Below, in pieces: positions 8,926-17,520 of a stretch of DNA of 64,000 bases. Below the pieces are notes generated by a model, which searched no databases, was not told the DNA's origin, and saw nothing but the letters and a program-made list of their open reading frames with translations. Location: NCBI GenBank assembly GCA_902500995.1, contig CABVSR010000005.1:1-64000 (forward strand). Direction: 5' to 3'. Made by a program: the position numbers and the translations under genes. The stretch comes from an uncultured Nitrospira sp. GTDB lineage: Bacteria; Nitrospirota; Nitrospiria; Nitrospirales; Nitrospiraceae. Position 1 is the stretch's first letter; every line of letters starts with the position of its first letter.

Positions 8926-9966
8926 ATGATGAATCTTCGAAACATCCTCATCATCAAGTTGCGGCATATCGGGGATGTGTTGCTGTCGACGCCGGTGCTG
9001 CGCGCGTTGCGAGACGCCTATCCCGACGCGCAGCTCACCATGCTGGTCAATCGCGGGACGGAAGGGGTGCTCGCGCACAATTCGGATGTGAACGAGATCC
9101 TCTGTCTCGACAAGGGGACTTGGCGCGAGCAGTGCCGGTTTGTGTATCGGCTTCGAGAGCGAGGATTCGACTGCGTGATCGACCTGACCGACGGGGATCG
9201 TTCCGCCGTCATCAGTTTCGCGACCGGGGCGGCGATCCGTGTCGGATTTAATGCCGAGCATCGTTGGCGAGGACTGTTGTACAGCGCGGTCGCGAAGCCG
9301 CGCCCGGTGGATCGGCATCGCGTGGAGTATGACCTTTGCGCACTCAGGGCGCTGGGCCTCGATCCCAAACCCGGTATGCCGGCGGTCTTTGTGTCGCCGT
9401 CGGAAGAGCAACGGGCGGAGCAATGGCTGACTGAGCAGGGGTTGGCCGGTGAGACGCCGCCGCTGGTGATGCTGCAACCGGGCGCCCGTTATTCGTTGAA
9501 GGTCTGGCCGCCGGAACGGTTTGCGCAGCTGAGCGATCGTCTCGCTGAACGGTTCCAGTGCCGGATTCTGCTGGGCGGAGATCAGCGGGAGCGCGAGGTT
9601 GCCGAACAGGTCGCCCGCAAATCGCATTGCGCGCCGATTGTGGTGGCGGGAAAGTTTTCTCTGCTGCAGTATGCCTCGCTGGTGAAACGGTGCGTGTTGT
9701 TTGTGGGAAACGACGGGGGCGCCATGCACATTGCCGCCACGGTGGGCACGCCGGTGCTCGCGCTATTCGGCCCCACCTATCCGGAACGCTGGGGACCGCG
9801 CGGGGGGCAGACCCAGGTGATCTATAAAGGGCTGGACTGCCGGGCCTGTTACCATCCGACCTGCCTTCGGGGAGACGACAGCTGCATGCGGCAGATCACG
9901 GTCGACGAGGTGTTCGAGGCGGCCGAACGAATGCTGGATCGAACGGCTGCGAAGGCGGCGACATGA
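8926..9966 (+). CDS. ADP-heptose:LPS heptosyltransferase family (GT9), third copy
   Basis: A 346-residue GT9 protein, the third of the window. It shows ILIIKLRHIGDVLLSTPVL at the N-terminus, a conserved PGARYSLKVWPPERF segment and VGNDGGAMHIAATVGTP with FGPTYPERWGPRG. The GNDGG variant and the LRHIGD start resemble WaaQ/RfaQ (heptosyltransferase III) more than WaaC or WaaF, so it may add a branch heptose. ATG 8926 and ATG 8929 are adjacent; an in-frame GTG at 8914 would add four residues. It lies downstream of a ~160-bp gap, so it could have its own promoter. The stop overlaps the next ATG by 4 bp. Confidence 0.8.
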   Translation: MMNLRNILIIKLRHIGDVLLSTPVLRALRDAYPDAQLTMLVNRGTEGVLAHNSDVNEILCLDKGTWREQCRFVYRLRERGFDCVIDLTDGDRSAVISFATGAAIRVGFNAEHRWRGLLYSAVAKPRPVDRHRVEYDLCALRALGLDPKPGMPAVFVSPSEEQRAEQWLTEQGLAGETPPLVMLQPGARYSLKVWPPERFAQLSDRLAERFQCRILLGGDQREREVAEQVARKSHCAPIVVAGKFSLLQYASLVKRCVLFVGNDGGAMHIAATVGTPVLALFGPTYPERWGPRGGQTQVIYKGLDCRACYHPTCLRGDDSCMRQITVDEVFEAAERMLDRTAAKAAT

Positions 9967-10862
9967 ACGATGAGTCGGTCAGCGTCGTGATCCCGGTTTT
10001 CAACGGCGCGCCGTTCGTGGCCAAGGCTGTGGCCAGCGTGCGCGCACAGGGGCATGGCAATCTGGAAATTCTCGTCGTGGACGACGGATCGACGGATGGC
10101 ACGCAGGAGGTGCTGAAAGGGCTGGAGCAGAGCGAAGGGATCCGCTGGTTTCAGCGCAGCCACGGCGGGCCGGCCCGTTCCCGCAATTACGGCATTGAAG
10201 CGGCGCGCGGGCACTATATCGCGCTGCTGGATTGCGATGATGTCTGGCTGCCGGGCAAACTGGCCGCGCAGTTGGCGATCATGCGCGCCCGGCCGGAGGT
10301 GGGGTTGGTCCATACGGATTTCGACGTGCGTTTTGAAGACGGAACGTTGGAAGAGCGTGTCTCGGCCCGTGCGAGCCGCGAGCCGATGGTGCAGGCGTTT
10401 GTCGGAGGCCATGTGGCCTTGCCCTCGACCCTGTTGATCCGGAAGCGTGTGCTGGATGAGGCCGGGAGGCTGGATCCTGAACTGTACGGATCCGAAGATT
10501 CCGACCTGACGATCAGGTTATTCCGGATGACCGGCTTCGAGTGTCTTGATCAGGTGTTGGTGACCAAGCTGCAGCGGGGACACGGGTACCGGGACATGGC
10601 CTTCGATGAACAGACTCACCGGGAGCGGGTGTTGGCCAGCCGGGATCGTTTTCTGATGCGCCTCGAAGGGTTTGCGCCGCTGACCACAGCCCAACGCGCT
10701 GCGCTGGACCGAGAATGGGCGAACTATTATCTCTTGAAAGGCGCGGCCGCCGAACGGGCCGGCCGCGCGGATGAGGCGCGGACCCATTATCGAAAGGCCA
10801 TCGGCAAGGCTCCGGGGCGGATTCGCTGTTACACGCGCTGGTTGCGGACCTGGACTGCCTGA
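9963..10862 (+). CDS. Glycosyltransferase family 2 with helical C-terminal tail
   Basis: A 299-residue protein. Residues ~4-220 are a GT2 GT-A domain: VSVVIPVFNGAPF, ILVVDDGSTDGT, the DxD-type LLDCDDVWLPGK and GSEDSDLTIR. The last ~60 residues read like a tetratricopeptide-type helical pair (EWANYYLLKGAAAERAGRAD, then EARTHYRKAI). The same tail occurs in the convergent GT2 at 10907, which ends 45 bp away on the other strand. Acceptor and donor are unknown; position favours the outer core or a related glycan. Confidence 0.8.
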   Translation: MNDESVSVVIPVFNGAPFVAKAVASVRAQGHGNLEILVVDDGSTDGTQEVLKGLEQSEGIRWFQRSHGGPARSRNYGIEAARGHYIALLDCDDVWLPGKLAAQLAIMRARPEVGLVHTDFDVRFEDGTLEERVSARASREPMVQAFVGGHVALPSTLLIRKRVLDEAGRLDPELYGSEDSDLTIRLFRMTGFECLDQVLVTKLQRGHGYRDMAFDEQTHRERVLASRDRFLMRLEGFAPLTTAQRAALDREWANYYLLKGAAAERAGRADEARTHYRKAIGKAPGRIRCYTRWLRTWTA

Positions 10863-10906
10863 CCACCGTCTCGTTCCCTATCAAAAAGGTTCGCCTGCCC
10901 CAGTGG

Positions 10907-11782
10907 CTAGACAAAGTAGGATCTCACGAGCCGGGACCAGGTTTTGACGTTCAGCGGTTGGTGCTGCAAGGCGCATCGAAAGGCCTGCCGCGCCTCTTGC
11001 CGGGCCTGCGCCCGCAGATGATGCTTGCCAAGGTCCGCATAATAGATGGCCCAGTCGTTAGACAGTGCTTCGCCTTCAGGCGTACCGGGCCGGCAGGCAG
11101 CGGCATGTTTATCAAGAAATCGCCGGCGGCCTTCCAGCGCGCGCAAAGAGGGAATCTCTCTCGACGCATTGTGGCCGTACAATCGATGCCGGTACATCGG
11201 TTGGGCGAGATGAATCAAACGCCCCGGTGCATAGAGCCGTATCACCAGATCGATGTCTTCCCAGATCGAAAGATTCGCGTCGTAGCCTCCCACCGCATCG
11301 AATGAGCTTTTTCGGAACAATGAGCCGGATGTGGCCGCATCGTGCCCGCCGCGAAGCAGTTGCGTGATGCTCCGCTGATGTTTCATCGCGGCGTCGTACT
11401 CGAGAATGTCGTTCCGTTCATTGACCTGATAGCCGTCACAGTGCACGAGCGCCGCTTCTGTTGCCGGTTCGAGAAGCGCGAGTGTCTGCTCGAGAAACCC
11501 CGGTTCCCAGAGATCATCCTGATCGAGAAACGCCAGAAACGGACTCTGCGCCAACTGCGCGCCGGTATTGCGCGCGGCGGCTTGTCCGGCATTGCTGGCG
11601 TGGCGCACGTATCGAACCCGTGGAATAGACTGCACGAGCGCATCGGTTCGATCGGTTGACGCATCGTCCACGACGATGATCTCGTGGTCCGTAACACTCT
11701 GTGCCAGCACGGAGCGGATGGCCTGTTCCAGGTATCGGGACGTGCCGTTGTAAGCGGGTATGACGACGCTGACCTTGGTCAC
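10907..11782 (-). CDS. Glycosyltransferase family 2 with helical C-terminal tail (convergent paralogue)
   Basis: A 291-residue minus-strand GT2 protein, the only reverse gene before 62.7 kb. Motifs are VSVVIPAYNGTSRY, IIVVDDASTDRT, the DxD-type AFLDQDDLWEPG and IWEDIDLVIRLY. As in the gene at 9963, a helical tail follows (DWAIYYADLGKHHLRAQ, then EARQAFRCAL). The pair points tail to tail, so an inverted duplication with divergence is likely. It faces the GT4 at 11959 across a 176-bp region that must contain two start regions. Confidence 0.8.
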   Translation of the reverse strand: MTKVSVVIPAYNGTSRYLEQAIRSVLAQSVTDHEIIVVDDASTDRTDALVQSIPRVRYVRHASNAGQAAARNTGAQLAQSPFLAFLDQDDLWEPGFLEQTLALLEPATEAALVHCDGYQVNERNDILEYDAAMKHQRSITQLLRGGHDAATSGSLFRKSSFDAVGGYDANLSIWEDIDLVIRLYAPGRLIHLAQPMYRHRLYGHNASREIPSLRALEGRRRFLDKHAAACRPGTPEGEALSNDWAIYYADLGKHHLRAQARQEARQAFRCALQHQPLNVKTWSRLVRSYFV

Positions 11783-11958
11783 AATGCGAGGATCCTCCTG
11801 CGGTCAACCGGTAACATAGGCGATACGACCAGTTCAACCACGCAGCCCTTCCCAGGCCCGCCGTGATAGGCAGCACCTGTCTTGACTTGCCGGATGGGCT
11901 ATGATTCCATCCCTGCGCATCACCGTCTCCTCACCATGGATCAATCCCGCGCAATCTT

Positions 11959-13038
11959 GTGAAGATCGTCATCGCCGGCTGGCACCTCAGGAATTTTAAT
12001 GTCGGGATCGGGCGTTATGCCCGGGAATTGATCGAGGCCCTGGGGCGAGTCGATCAGACGAATCACTACGACATCCTGCTCCCTCAAGCTGACCATCCCT
12101 TCACCGCGCGCCCGAATATGCGCTTTCGCGTGGTGCGGTTTCCACTGTTTCGCCGGCGATTCTGGGAACAGGTGGCGCCGCTCCTGGTCGGCCCCTATGA
12201 TGTGCTGCACTTTCCCTATGACTCCTGTGTCGCCTGGAAACGAGGCGCATTTGTCACGACGATCCACGACGTCAAACCGCTGTTGTTTCCGGAACTCCGG
12301 CCCCGCGCCAACCTCAACAGCCGCATCGAAGGCTGGCTGGTCGGCGATCGCTGGAAGCAGATCGACCATGTCGTCACGATCTCGGAGCATTCGAAGCGCG
12401 ATCTGCTCGCCCATGTGCCGCTTCGATCCGACCAGGTGAGCGTCACGCCGCTGGGCCTCGACGCAGAGCGATTCCGGCCTGCTGACAAACGGCATGAGGG
12501 CAGGCCCTATGTCTTCTGCCTCGCCGGATCGGATCCGACCAAGAATGTCGGCCTGCTCGTGGAAGCGTTCGCCCGACTTCCGGATGAGCTGCGCACCCGG
12601 TTTGATCTGATCCTGGCCGGGGATGTCTGCAAGCGCGAGGATATCCGCGCCGCAGTGGCTCGCCGGGGGCTCAGCGGGCAGGCCAAGCTGGTCGGCCTCG
12701 TGTCCGATGCAGAGCTCGTCACCTACTATCAGCAGGCCACGGTTTTCGTGTTTCCCTCGCGCTATGAAGGATTCGGCCTGCCGGTCTTGGAGGCGATGGG
12801 CTGTGGCTGCCCGGTAATCTGCTCGAACGCCTCATCGCTGCCTGAGGTGGCCGGAGACGCCGCGGTGTTGGTCGATCCGCAGGACAGCGATCGATTGTCC
12901 AGTGAACTCGCGCGACTGTTGGCCTCCCCCGCGCTGCAGCAGCAACTGAGCACCCAAGGATTGGCGCGGGCGCGAACATTCTCCTGGGATCGCACCGCCG
13001 CCGACACGTTGGCCGTGTACCGGCGTGTGGCCGGATGA
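11959..13038 (+). CDS. Glycosyltransferase family 4
   Basis: A 359-residue GT4 protein starting at GTG 11959 ([20 protein letters not shown]). The C-terminal domain has [32 protein letters not shown] and [16 protein letters not shown]. The latter stretch is nearly the same as in the GT4 at 7663, marking them as paralogues. A TATGAT box lies at 11900-11905 in the upstream gap, but the nearest TTGACT is only 12 bp from it, so I do not call a promoter. Donor likely a GDP- or UDP-hexose. Confidence 0.82.
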   Translation: MKIVIAGWHLRNFNVGIGRYARELIEALGRVDQTNHYDILLPQADHPFTARPNMRFRVVRFPLFRRRFWEQVAPLLVGPYDVLHFPYDSCVAWKRGAFVTTIHDVKPLLFPELRPRANLNSRIEGWLVGDRWKQIDHVVTISEHSKRDLLAHVPLRSDQVSVTPLGLDAERFRPADKRHEGRPYVFCLAGSDPTKNVGLLVEAFARLPDELRTRFDLILAGDVCKREDIRAAVARRGLSGQAKLVGLVSDAELVTYYQQATVFVFPSRYEGFGLPVLEAMGCGCPVICSNASSLPEVAGDAAVLVDPQDSDRLSSELARLLASPALQQQLSTQGLARARTFSWDRTAADTLAVYRRVAG

Positions 13039-13160
13039 GGTGACAGTTTTTCATGAGCGTGCCGGACGCGTAGTTGCACGAAGCTGCTCGACAGGGTGCC
13101 GGTCCTGTGTTGTCATGGGCTCAGAGTGGGTCTTGTTCGAGGTCGAGGGGCTGAGCGGAG

Positions 13161-14363
13161 ATGGCCAAAGAAACCTGTGATGTGTTGATCGCCGGCGCCG
13201 GCATCATCGGCGTGGCCATTGCGAGGGAACTGCGGCGGCGATATGGCGCCAAGGTCATCGTGCTGGAGAAGGAACCCACGGCCGGCCGGCACGCAAGCGG
13301 TCGCAACAGCGGCGTGCTGCACGCCGGCGTCTATTACAAGGCCGGCACGTTGAAAGCCCGATTGTGCGTGGAGGGAAACCGCCGGCTGCGGGCCTATTGT
13401 CGGGAGCAAGCCATTCCGCTCAATGAGCATGGCAAGGTGATCGTGGCGCGTACGGAAGCGGAGTTGCCGGCGCTGCGTGAGTTGTACGCACGATCCCAGG
13501 CGAACGGCGTCCGCGCGAGCCTGCTGGATGAACAGGCCTTGAAAGAGGTGGAACCCTGCGCGAAAACGGTTCAACAGGCCTTGTACGTACAGGATACGGC
13601 GGTGGTCAACCCGCAACGGGTGATGGCGGCCATGGCGGCGGATGCCGAGCGTGAAGGCGTGGTGTTTCGCTGTGGTTGCGCGTGGCAAGGGCGGGATGGC
13701 GATGCGGTCGCGCGCACCGGCGCCGGTTCCGTGGCCTACGGGCATTTCGTCAATTGCGGCGGGCTGTTTGCCGATCGCATCGCGCAGGCCTATGAAGCCG
13801 GGTTGCACTATAAGATTCTGCCGTTTCGCGGGCAGTTCTATCAGCTCCGCCGCGAGTCGGCCTTCCAGGTACGCGGCAACATCTATCCGGTTCCCGACCT
13901 GCGAAATCCCTTCCTGGGCGTGCACTTTACACGACGGCCGGAAGGCGATGTGACGATCGGCCCTTCAGCCCTCCCGCTGTTGGGCCGGGAGCAGTATCGA
14001 GGCCTGACCGGAGCCACACTCGGCGGCGCGGTCAGCATGCTGGCCTACTTGATGCGGCTCTTCGGTCGCAACCGGGATCATTTTCGATCCATCGCATGGA
14101 CCGAAATGATCAAGCTGACGCGCACGGGATTTTTCCGCGAAGCGGAAGCTCTCGGCCGGGGGTTCGCAAAAACGGATTTGCTGCCGGGTCAGGCGCCGGG
14201 GATTCGGGCGCAGCTGGTCGATACCAGAACGGCCGAACTCGTGAGCGATTTCGTGATCGAGCCGGGGGTGCGCTCTACGCATGTGTTGAATGCCGTGTCG
14301 CCCGCATTCACGTCCTCGCTGCCCTTCGCCGAGCATGTTGTCGATACGATGAAGCTCGCGTAA
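13161..14363 (+). CDS. lhgO: L-2-hydroxyglutarate oxidase (FAD)
   Basis: A 400-residue FAD-dependent oxidoreductase of the DAO fold. The N-terminus has the dinucleotide-binding motif GAGIIGVAIA and the family signature GRNSGVLHAGVYYKAGTLKA, which is typical of LhgO/YgaF. A late segment with TEMIKLTRTGF also fits. The enzyme oxidises L-2-hydroxyglutarate to 2-oxoglutarate and passes electrons to the quinone pool in E. coli. It has no evident role in polysaccharide synthesis; the 122-bp gap before it and 145-bp gap after it suggest an independent unit lodged between two sugar operons. Substrate assignment rests on motif resemblance. Confidence 0.85.
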   Translation: MAKETCDVLIAGAGIIGVAIARELRRRYGAKVIVLEKEPTAGRHASGRNSGVLHAGVYYKAGTLKARLCVEGNRRLRAYCREQAIPLNEHGKVIVARTEAELPALRELYARSQANGVRASLLDEQALKEVEPCAKTVQQALYVQDTAVVNPQRVMAAMAADAEREGVVFRCGCAWQGRDGDAVARTGAGSVAYGHFVNCGGLFADRIAQAYEAGLHYKILPFRGQFYQLRRESAFQVRGNIYPVPDLRNPFLGVHFTRRPEGDVTIGPSALPLLGREQYRGLTGATLGGAVSMLAYLMRLFGRNRDHFRSIAWTEMIKLTRTGFFREAEALGRGFAKTDLLPGQAPGIRAQLVDTRTAELVSDFVIEPGVRSTHVLNAVSPAFTSSLPFAEHVVDTMKLA

Positions 14364-14508
14364 TGCGCGACGCGGTATGATCGAATTTTCTAGTGTGAAG
14401 CAGGGGAGAAACGTTAGAATCCCAACCGTGCATGAGCTGTTTCGTGATTCCGAATACGTGCTCGCCGGCTGCTTTGAACAGCTTGTCTTCTTGTGAAGGG
14501 GGTGAAGG

Positions 14509-15243
14509 ATGAAAGGTGTCGTACTCGCCGGAGGGCTTGGATCACGCCTGCTCCCGCTCACGAAGGTGACGAACAAGCATCTGCTTCCCGTCTACAACAA
14601 GCCGATGATCTACTATCCCATCCAAACGCTTGTGAATGCCGGGATTTCGGAAATCATGTTGGTCACCGGCGGCAACAGCGCCGGTGATTTCCTGAAACTG
14701 CTGGGGAACGGTCGGGACTTCGGCCTCAAGCACCTCAGCTACACCTACCAGCAAGGTGAGGGCGGGATCGCCGATGCCTTGCGCCTCGCGGAACATTTTG
14801 CCGACGACGGTCCGCTCTGCGTCGTGCTGGGTGACAATTTGATCCAAGGCAACATCGCGAAGGCCGCCTCGGCGTTTCGGGCACAGAAAACAGGCGCCAA
14901 AATTTTGCTGAAGGAAGTGAAGGATCCGCAGCGTTTCGGGGTCCCCCACCTGGAAGGAAACAAGGTGCTGAGTATCGAGGAGAAGCCGGCGCAACCCCGA
15001 TCGTCTTATGCAGTGACGGGCATTTATTTTTACGATGCCCGGGTGTTCGAGATTACCCGGACGCTGAAGCCGTCAGGGCGCGGCGAGCTGGAAATTACGG
15101 ATGTTAATAACGCCTACATTGCTGCCGGAGAGTTGACCTGGGATGTGCTCGACGGCTGGTGGACGGATGCCGGCACGATTGAATCGCTCCTCGCCGCCAA
15201 CCAGCTGGTGGCGCAGACCGGGGCGAACAGGATGGAGTTGTAA
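14509..15243 (+). CDS. rmlA: Glucose-1-phosphate thymidylyltransferase (short form)
   Basis: A 244-residue nucleotidyltransferase: GVVLAGGLGSRLLPLT signature, KHLLPVYNKPMIYYPI, VVLGDNLIQG and GWWTDAGTIESLL. It makes dTDP-glucose from glucose-1-P and dTTP. At 244 residues it is shorter than E. coli RmlA (~290), lacking the C-terminal helical extension, as in the short RmlA-like sugar nucleotidyltransferases. The ATG follows AAGGGGGTGAAGG, a strong ribosome site. rmlB begins immediately after the stop codon. Confidence 0.88.
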   Translation: MKGVVLAGGLGSRLLPLTKVTNKHLLPVYNKPMIYYPIQTLVNAGISEIMLVTGGNSAGDFLKLLGNGRDFGLKHLSYTYQQGEGGIADALRLAEHFADDGPLCVVLGDNLIQGNIAKAASAFRAQKTGAKILLKEVKDPQRFGVPHLEGNKVLSIEEKPAQPRSSYAVTGIYFYDARVFEITRTLKPSGRGELEITDVNNAYIAAGELTWDVLDGWWTDAGTIESLLAANQLVAQTGANRMEL

Positions 15244-16272
15244 ATGCGTATTCTCGTCACGGGAGGCGCCGGGTTCATCGGATCCCATCTGGTGCGCCGC
15301 TTGGTCCAGAGCGGCCGCCACTCGGTCGTGAACCTCGATGCGCTGAAGTATTCCGGCAATCTGGAGAATCTGGCGGACCTCGCCAGCCATCCTGAGTATC
15401 GTTTTGTCCATGCCGACATCGGCGATCAGAAGGCTGTACAGGCCACGCTCCGCGAACAGCGGATCGAGGGCATCATCAACTGTGCGGCCGAGACCCACGT
15501 CGATCGGTCGATTCTTGATCCCGGAGCGTTTGCCCGCACGGATGTGGTCGGGACGGGCATTCTGCTGGAAGAGGCGCGGCAGATCGGGGTGCAGCGGTTC
15601 CTGCAAGTCAGCACCGACGAAGTCTACGGCAGTGTCGAGCAGGGGAGTTCCACGGAAGGTGACCGGCTGGAACCGCGCAGCCCCTATTCTGCCAGCAAGG
15701 CCGGCGGGGATCTGCTGGTGCTGAGTTATTGGACGACCTACCGCTTTCCGGTCCTGGTGACCCGTGGCAGTAATACGTACGGGCCGAATCAGTACCCGGA
15801 GAAATTCATTCCCCTGTTTGCCACCAATGCGATCGACGGAGAGCCGCTGCCGCTGTACGGCGACGGGAAGCAATGCCGCGATTGGCTCTCGGTCTACGAT
15901 CACGCCGCCGGAATCCAGCATGTGTTCGAGCAGGGCGAGCCGGGAACCGTCTACAATGTCGGCGGCGGAAACGAACGCGAAAATATTGCGGTGGCCGAAC
16001 AGATCGTGGCAGCGCTCGGGAAGTCTCGCTCTCTGATCCGGTTCGTGCAGGACCGCCCGGGTCACGATCGCCGCTATTCGATCGATTGCAGCCGACTGCG
16101 CAGACTGGGCTGGTCGCCGCAAGTGCCGTTCGAAGAGGGGCTGAAGCAGACGGTCGAATGGTACCGGACCCATGAAGCCTGGTGGCGAAAGATCAAGAGC
16201 GGAGAGTTCAAGGACTATTACCGGCAGCAGTATGGCCAGCGCTTGGCGAAGGGCACGGCGTGCGGATCGTAG
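15244..16272 (+). CDS. rmlB: dTDP-glucose 4,6-dehydratase
   Basis: A 342-residue extended short-chain dehydrogenase. The N-terminal NAD site is VTGGAGFIGSHL; catalytic motifs are the STDEVYGSVE segment and the YSASKAGGD tyrosine/lysine pair. RmlB converts dTDP-glucose to dTDP-4-keto-6-deoxyglucose, the branch point for dTDP-rhamnose and for dTDP-amino sugars. The start directly follows the rmlA stop. The 3' end overlaps the GTG start of rmlD by 13 bp. Confidence 0.92.
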   Translation: MRILVTGGAGFIGSHLVRRLVQSGRHSVVNLDALKYSGNLENLADLASHPEYRFVHADIGDQKAVQATLREQRIEGIINCAAETHVDRSILDPGAFARTDVVGTGILLEEARQIGVQRFLQVSTDEVYGSVEQGSSTEGDRLEPRSPYSASKAGGDLLVLSYWTTYRFPVLVTRGSNTYGPNQYPEKFIPLFATNAIDGEPLPLYGDGKQCRDWLSVYDHAAGIQHVFEQGEPGTVYNVGGGNERENIAVAEQIVAALGKSRSLIRFVQDRPGHDRRYSIDCSRLRRLGWSPQVPFEEGLKQTVEWYRTHEAWWRKIKSGEFKDYYRQQYGQRLAKGTACGS

Positions 16273-17117
16273 TGACCGGGGCACAGGGCCAGTTAGGCCG
16301 GGATCTCCAGCAGATCTTGCAAGGGCAGCAGCTGACGTTACTCGATCTCCCGGCGTTTGATCTGACGCATCGGGACTGCGGCCGTCAGATCGCCGAGGCT
16401 GCGCCTGACGTGGTGATCCATGCCGGGGCGCATACGGATGTGGATGGAGCCGAGCGTGACCCGGGGCTGGCGATGGCGATCAATGCCGACGGGACGGAGC
16501 GCGTCGCGCGCGCGGCCGCGCAAGTCGGTGCCAGGCTCATCTGTATCTCGACCGACTATGTGTTTGATGGTCGTGGCACCAGACCCTATGTCGAAACCGA
16601 TCAGACCAATCCTGTCAGCGCCTATGGCGCATCGAAATGCGCCGGCGAGGAGCGGGCCTTGGCCTGCTGCGAGAATTCGCTGGTGGTGCGAACCGCCTGG
16701 CTCTATGGCGTGCAGGGAAAAAACTTCGTCAAGACCATGCTGCAACTGGCAGCGGACCGCCCGTCCCTGCGGGTCGTGGCCGATCAACAGGGCTGCCCGA
16801 CCTTTGCCGAGGATCTTGCCCGCATGATCGGGCAGCTTGCGACACATCCGGTACGGGGCATCCTGCATGTGACGAACGAAGGCCACTGCTCCTGGCATGA
16901 ATTCGCGACGGAGATCATGAGGCAGTCGGGGCTTGACGTTTCGGTCGAACCCATTACGACGGCCGATATGCCTCGTCCCGCCAGGCGCCCTGCCTATTCG
17001 GTCCTCTCCGTTGAGCGGCTGCACCATCTCGGTTTCCGCATGCCGTCCTGGCAAGACGCACTGCAGCGGTTCCTGCTGGCTCTGCCGGCCCGTTCGTCCG
17101 TGGCTTCCCGCGGCTAG
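16260..17117 (+). CDS. rmlD: dTDP-4-dehydrorhamnose reductase
   Basis: A 285-residue reductase: VTGAQGQLGRDL nucleotide site, STDYVFDG, and the YGASKCAGE catalytic pair. RmlD makes dTDP-L-rhamnose from the 4-keto sugar produced by RmlC. The start is GTG 16260 within the end of rmlB; an ATG at 16182 would add 26 non-homologous residues encoded in the rmlB overlap. No rmlC is found anywhere in the window, so the 3,5-epimerase must be elsewhere if rhamnose is made. Confidence 0.9.
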   Translation: MRIVVTGAQGQLGRDLQQILQGQQLTLLDLPAFDLTHRDCGRQIAEAAPDVVIHAGAHTDVDGAERDPGLAMAINADGTERVARAAAQVGARLICISTDYVFDGRGTRPYVETDQTNPVSAYGASKCAGEERALACCENSLVVRTAWLYGVQGKNFVKTMLQLAADRPSLRVVADQQGCPTFAEDLARMIGQLATHPVRGILHVTNEGHCSWHEFATEIMRQSGLDVSVEPITTADMPRPARRPAYSVLSVERLHHLGFRMPSWQDALQRFLLALPARSSVASRG

Positions 17118-17214
17118 ATCCCTTCCGTCTACCTTTCAGCCACATTCCGGCCCGTTTGGCTCATGGTTACGTCGGCCATGCCGGACAAGAAGCTGTATCG
17201 GGCCGACACATTTC

Positions 17215-17243
17215 TTGTGCAAGGAGCGGGATTTCTCTATACT
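17215..17243 (+). promoter_or_regulatory. Candidate sigma70 promoter
   Basis: TTGTGC (17215-17220) and TATACT (17238-17243) are separated by exactly 17 bp. The -10 matches the consensus at five of six positions, the -35 at its TTG core. Transcription would start near 17250 and run into the WaaL/Wzy-type gene at 17521. Confidence 0.5.
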
Positions 17244-17251
17244 GCGGTCCC

Positions 17252-17321
17252 GCAGAGCCCGTCCTGTAGTCCTTGCCCGGCGGTGGTCGGGGAATGCTAC
17301 GTGATGTCCGCGCGGCTCTGC
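17252..17321 (+). promoter_or_regulatory. Long-range inverted repeat in leader RNA
   Basis: GCAGAGCC at 17252-17259 is perfectly complementary to GGCTCTGC at 17314-17321, with a 54-nt interior. The left arm begins about where the predicted transcript starts. It could close a structured leader domain. An 8-bp stem with a long loop can also arise by chance. Confidence 0.35.
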
Positions 17322-17520
17322 TCCATGAGTCGATACACGGTGACCTCCCGGTACTCCTACACGTCCGGTTTGTGTCGTTTCCTCGGTCTCACACAGCAGC
17401 TGCCTGTGGCCCTGCCTCTGCGTTCCGGACCGGCGGCTGTGTTTGTCGCGAGCAGGCCGGAGACGGATCGTGCCGCGGGCGCGGGAGGCAAGCAGTTCGA
17501 GACCGGCAGTTACTGAGGGC

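Larger units (their letters stand above)
17118..17520 (+). other. Noncoding leader region upstream of the WaaL/Wzy-type gene
   Basis: A 403-bp gap. Open frames here have biased, low-complexity translations with no recognisable motif, so I treat it as noncoding. It holds a good sigma70-like promoter (17215-17243) and an 8-bp inverted repeat beginning at the expected transcription start. The resulting leader before the next gene would be about 270 nt, long for a simple 5' UTR. Confidence 0.5.

Noticed and set aside
11882-11905. TTGACT and TATGAT upstream of the GT4 at 11959
   Set aside because: The spacer is only 12 bp, too short for a sigma70 promoter, and no better -35 is seen at 16-18 bp.
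17279-17286. GGCGGTGG resembling an ops/JUMPstart element
   Set aside because: One mismatch to the 8-base core and no match beyond it (TCGGGG instead of CGTGC); not enough to call an RfaH-type element.
17163-17516. A 117-codon open frame upstream of the WaaL/Wzy-type gene
   Set aside because: Ser/Cys/Pro-rich low-complexity translation with no homology I can recognise, beginning before the predicted promoter; treated as noncoding leader.
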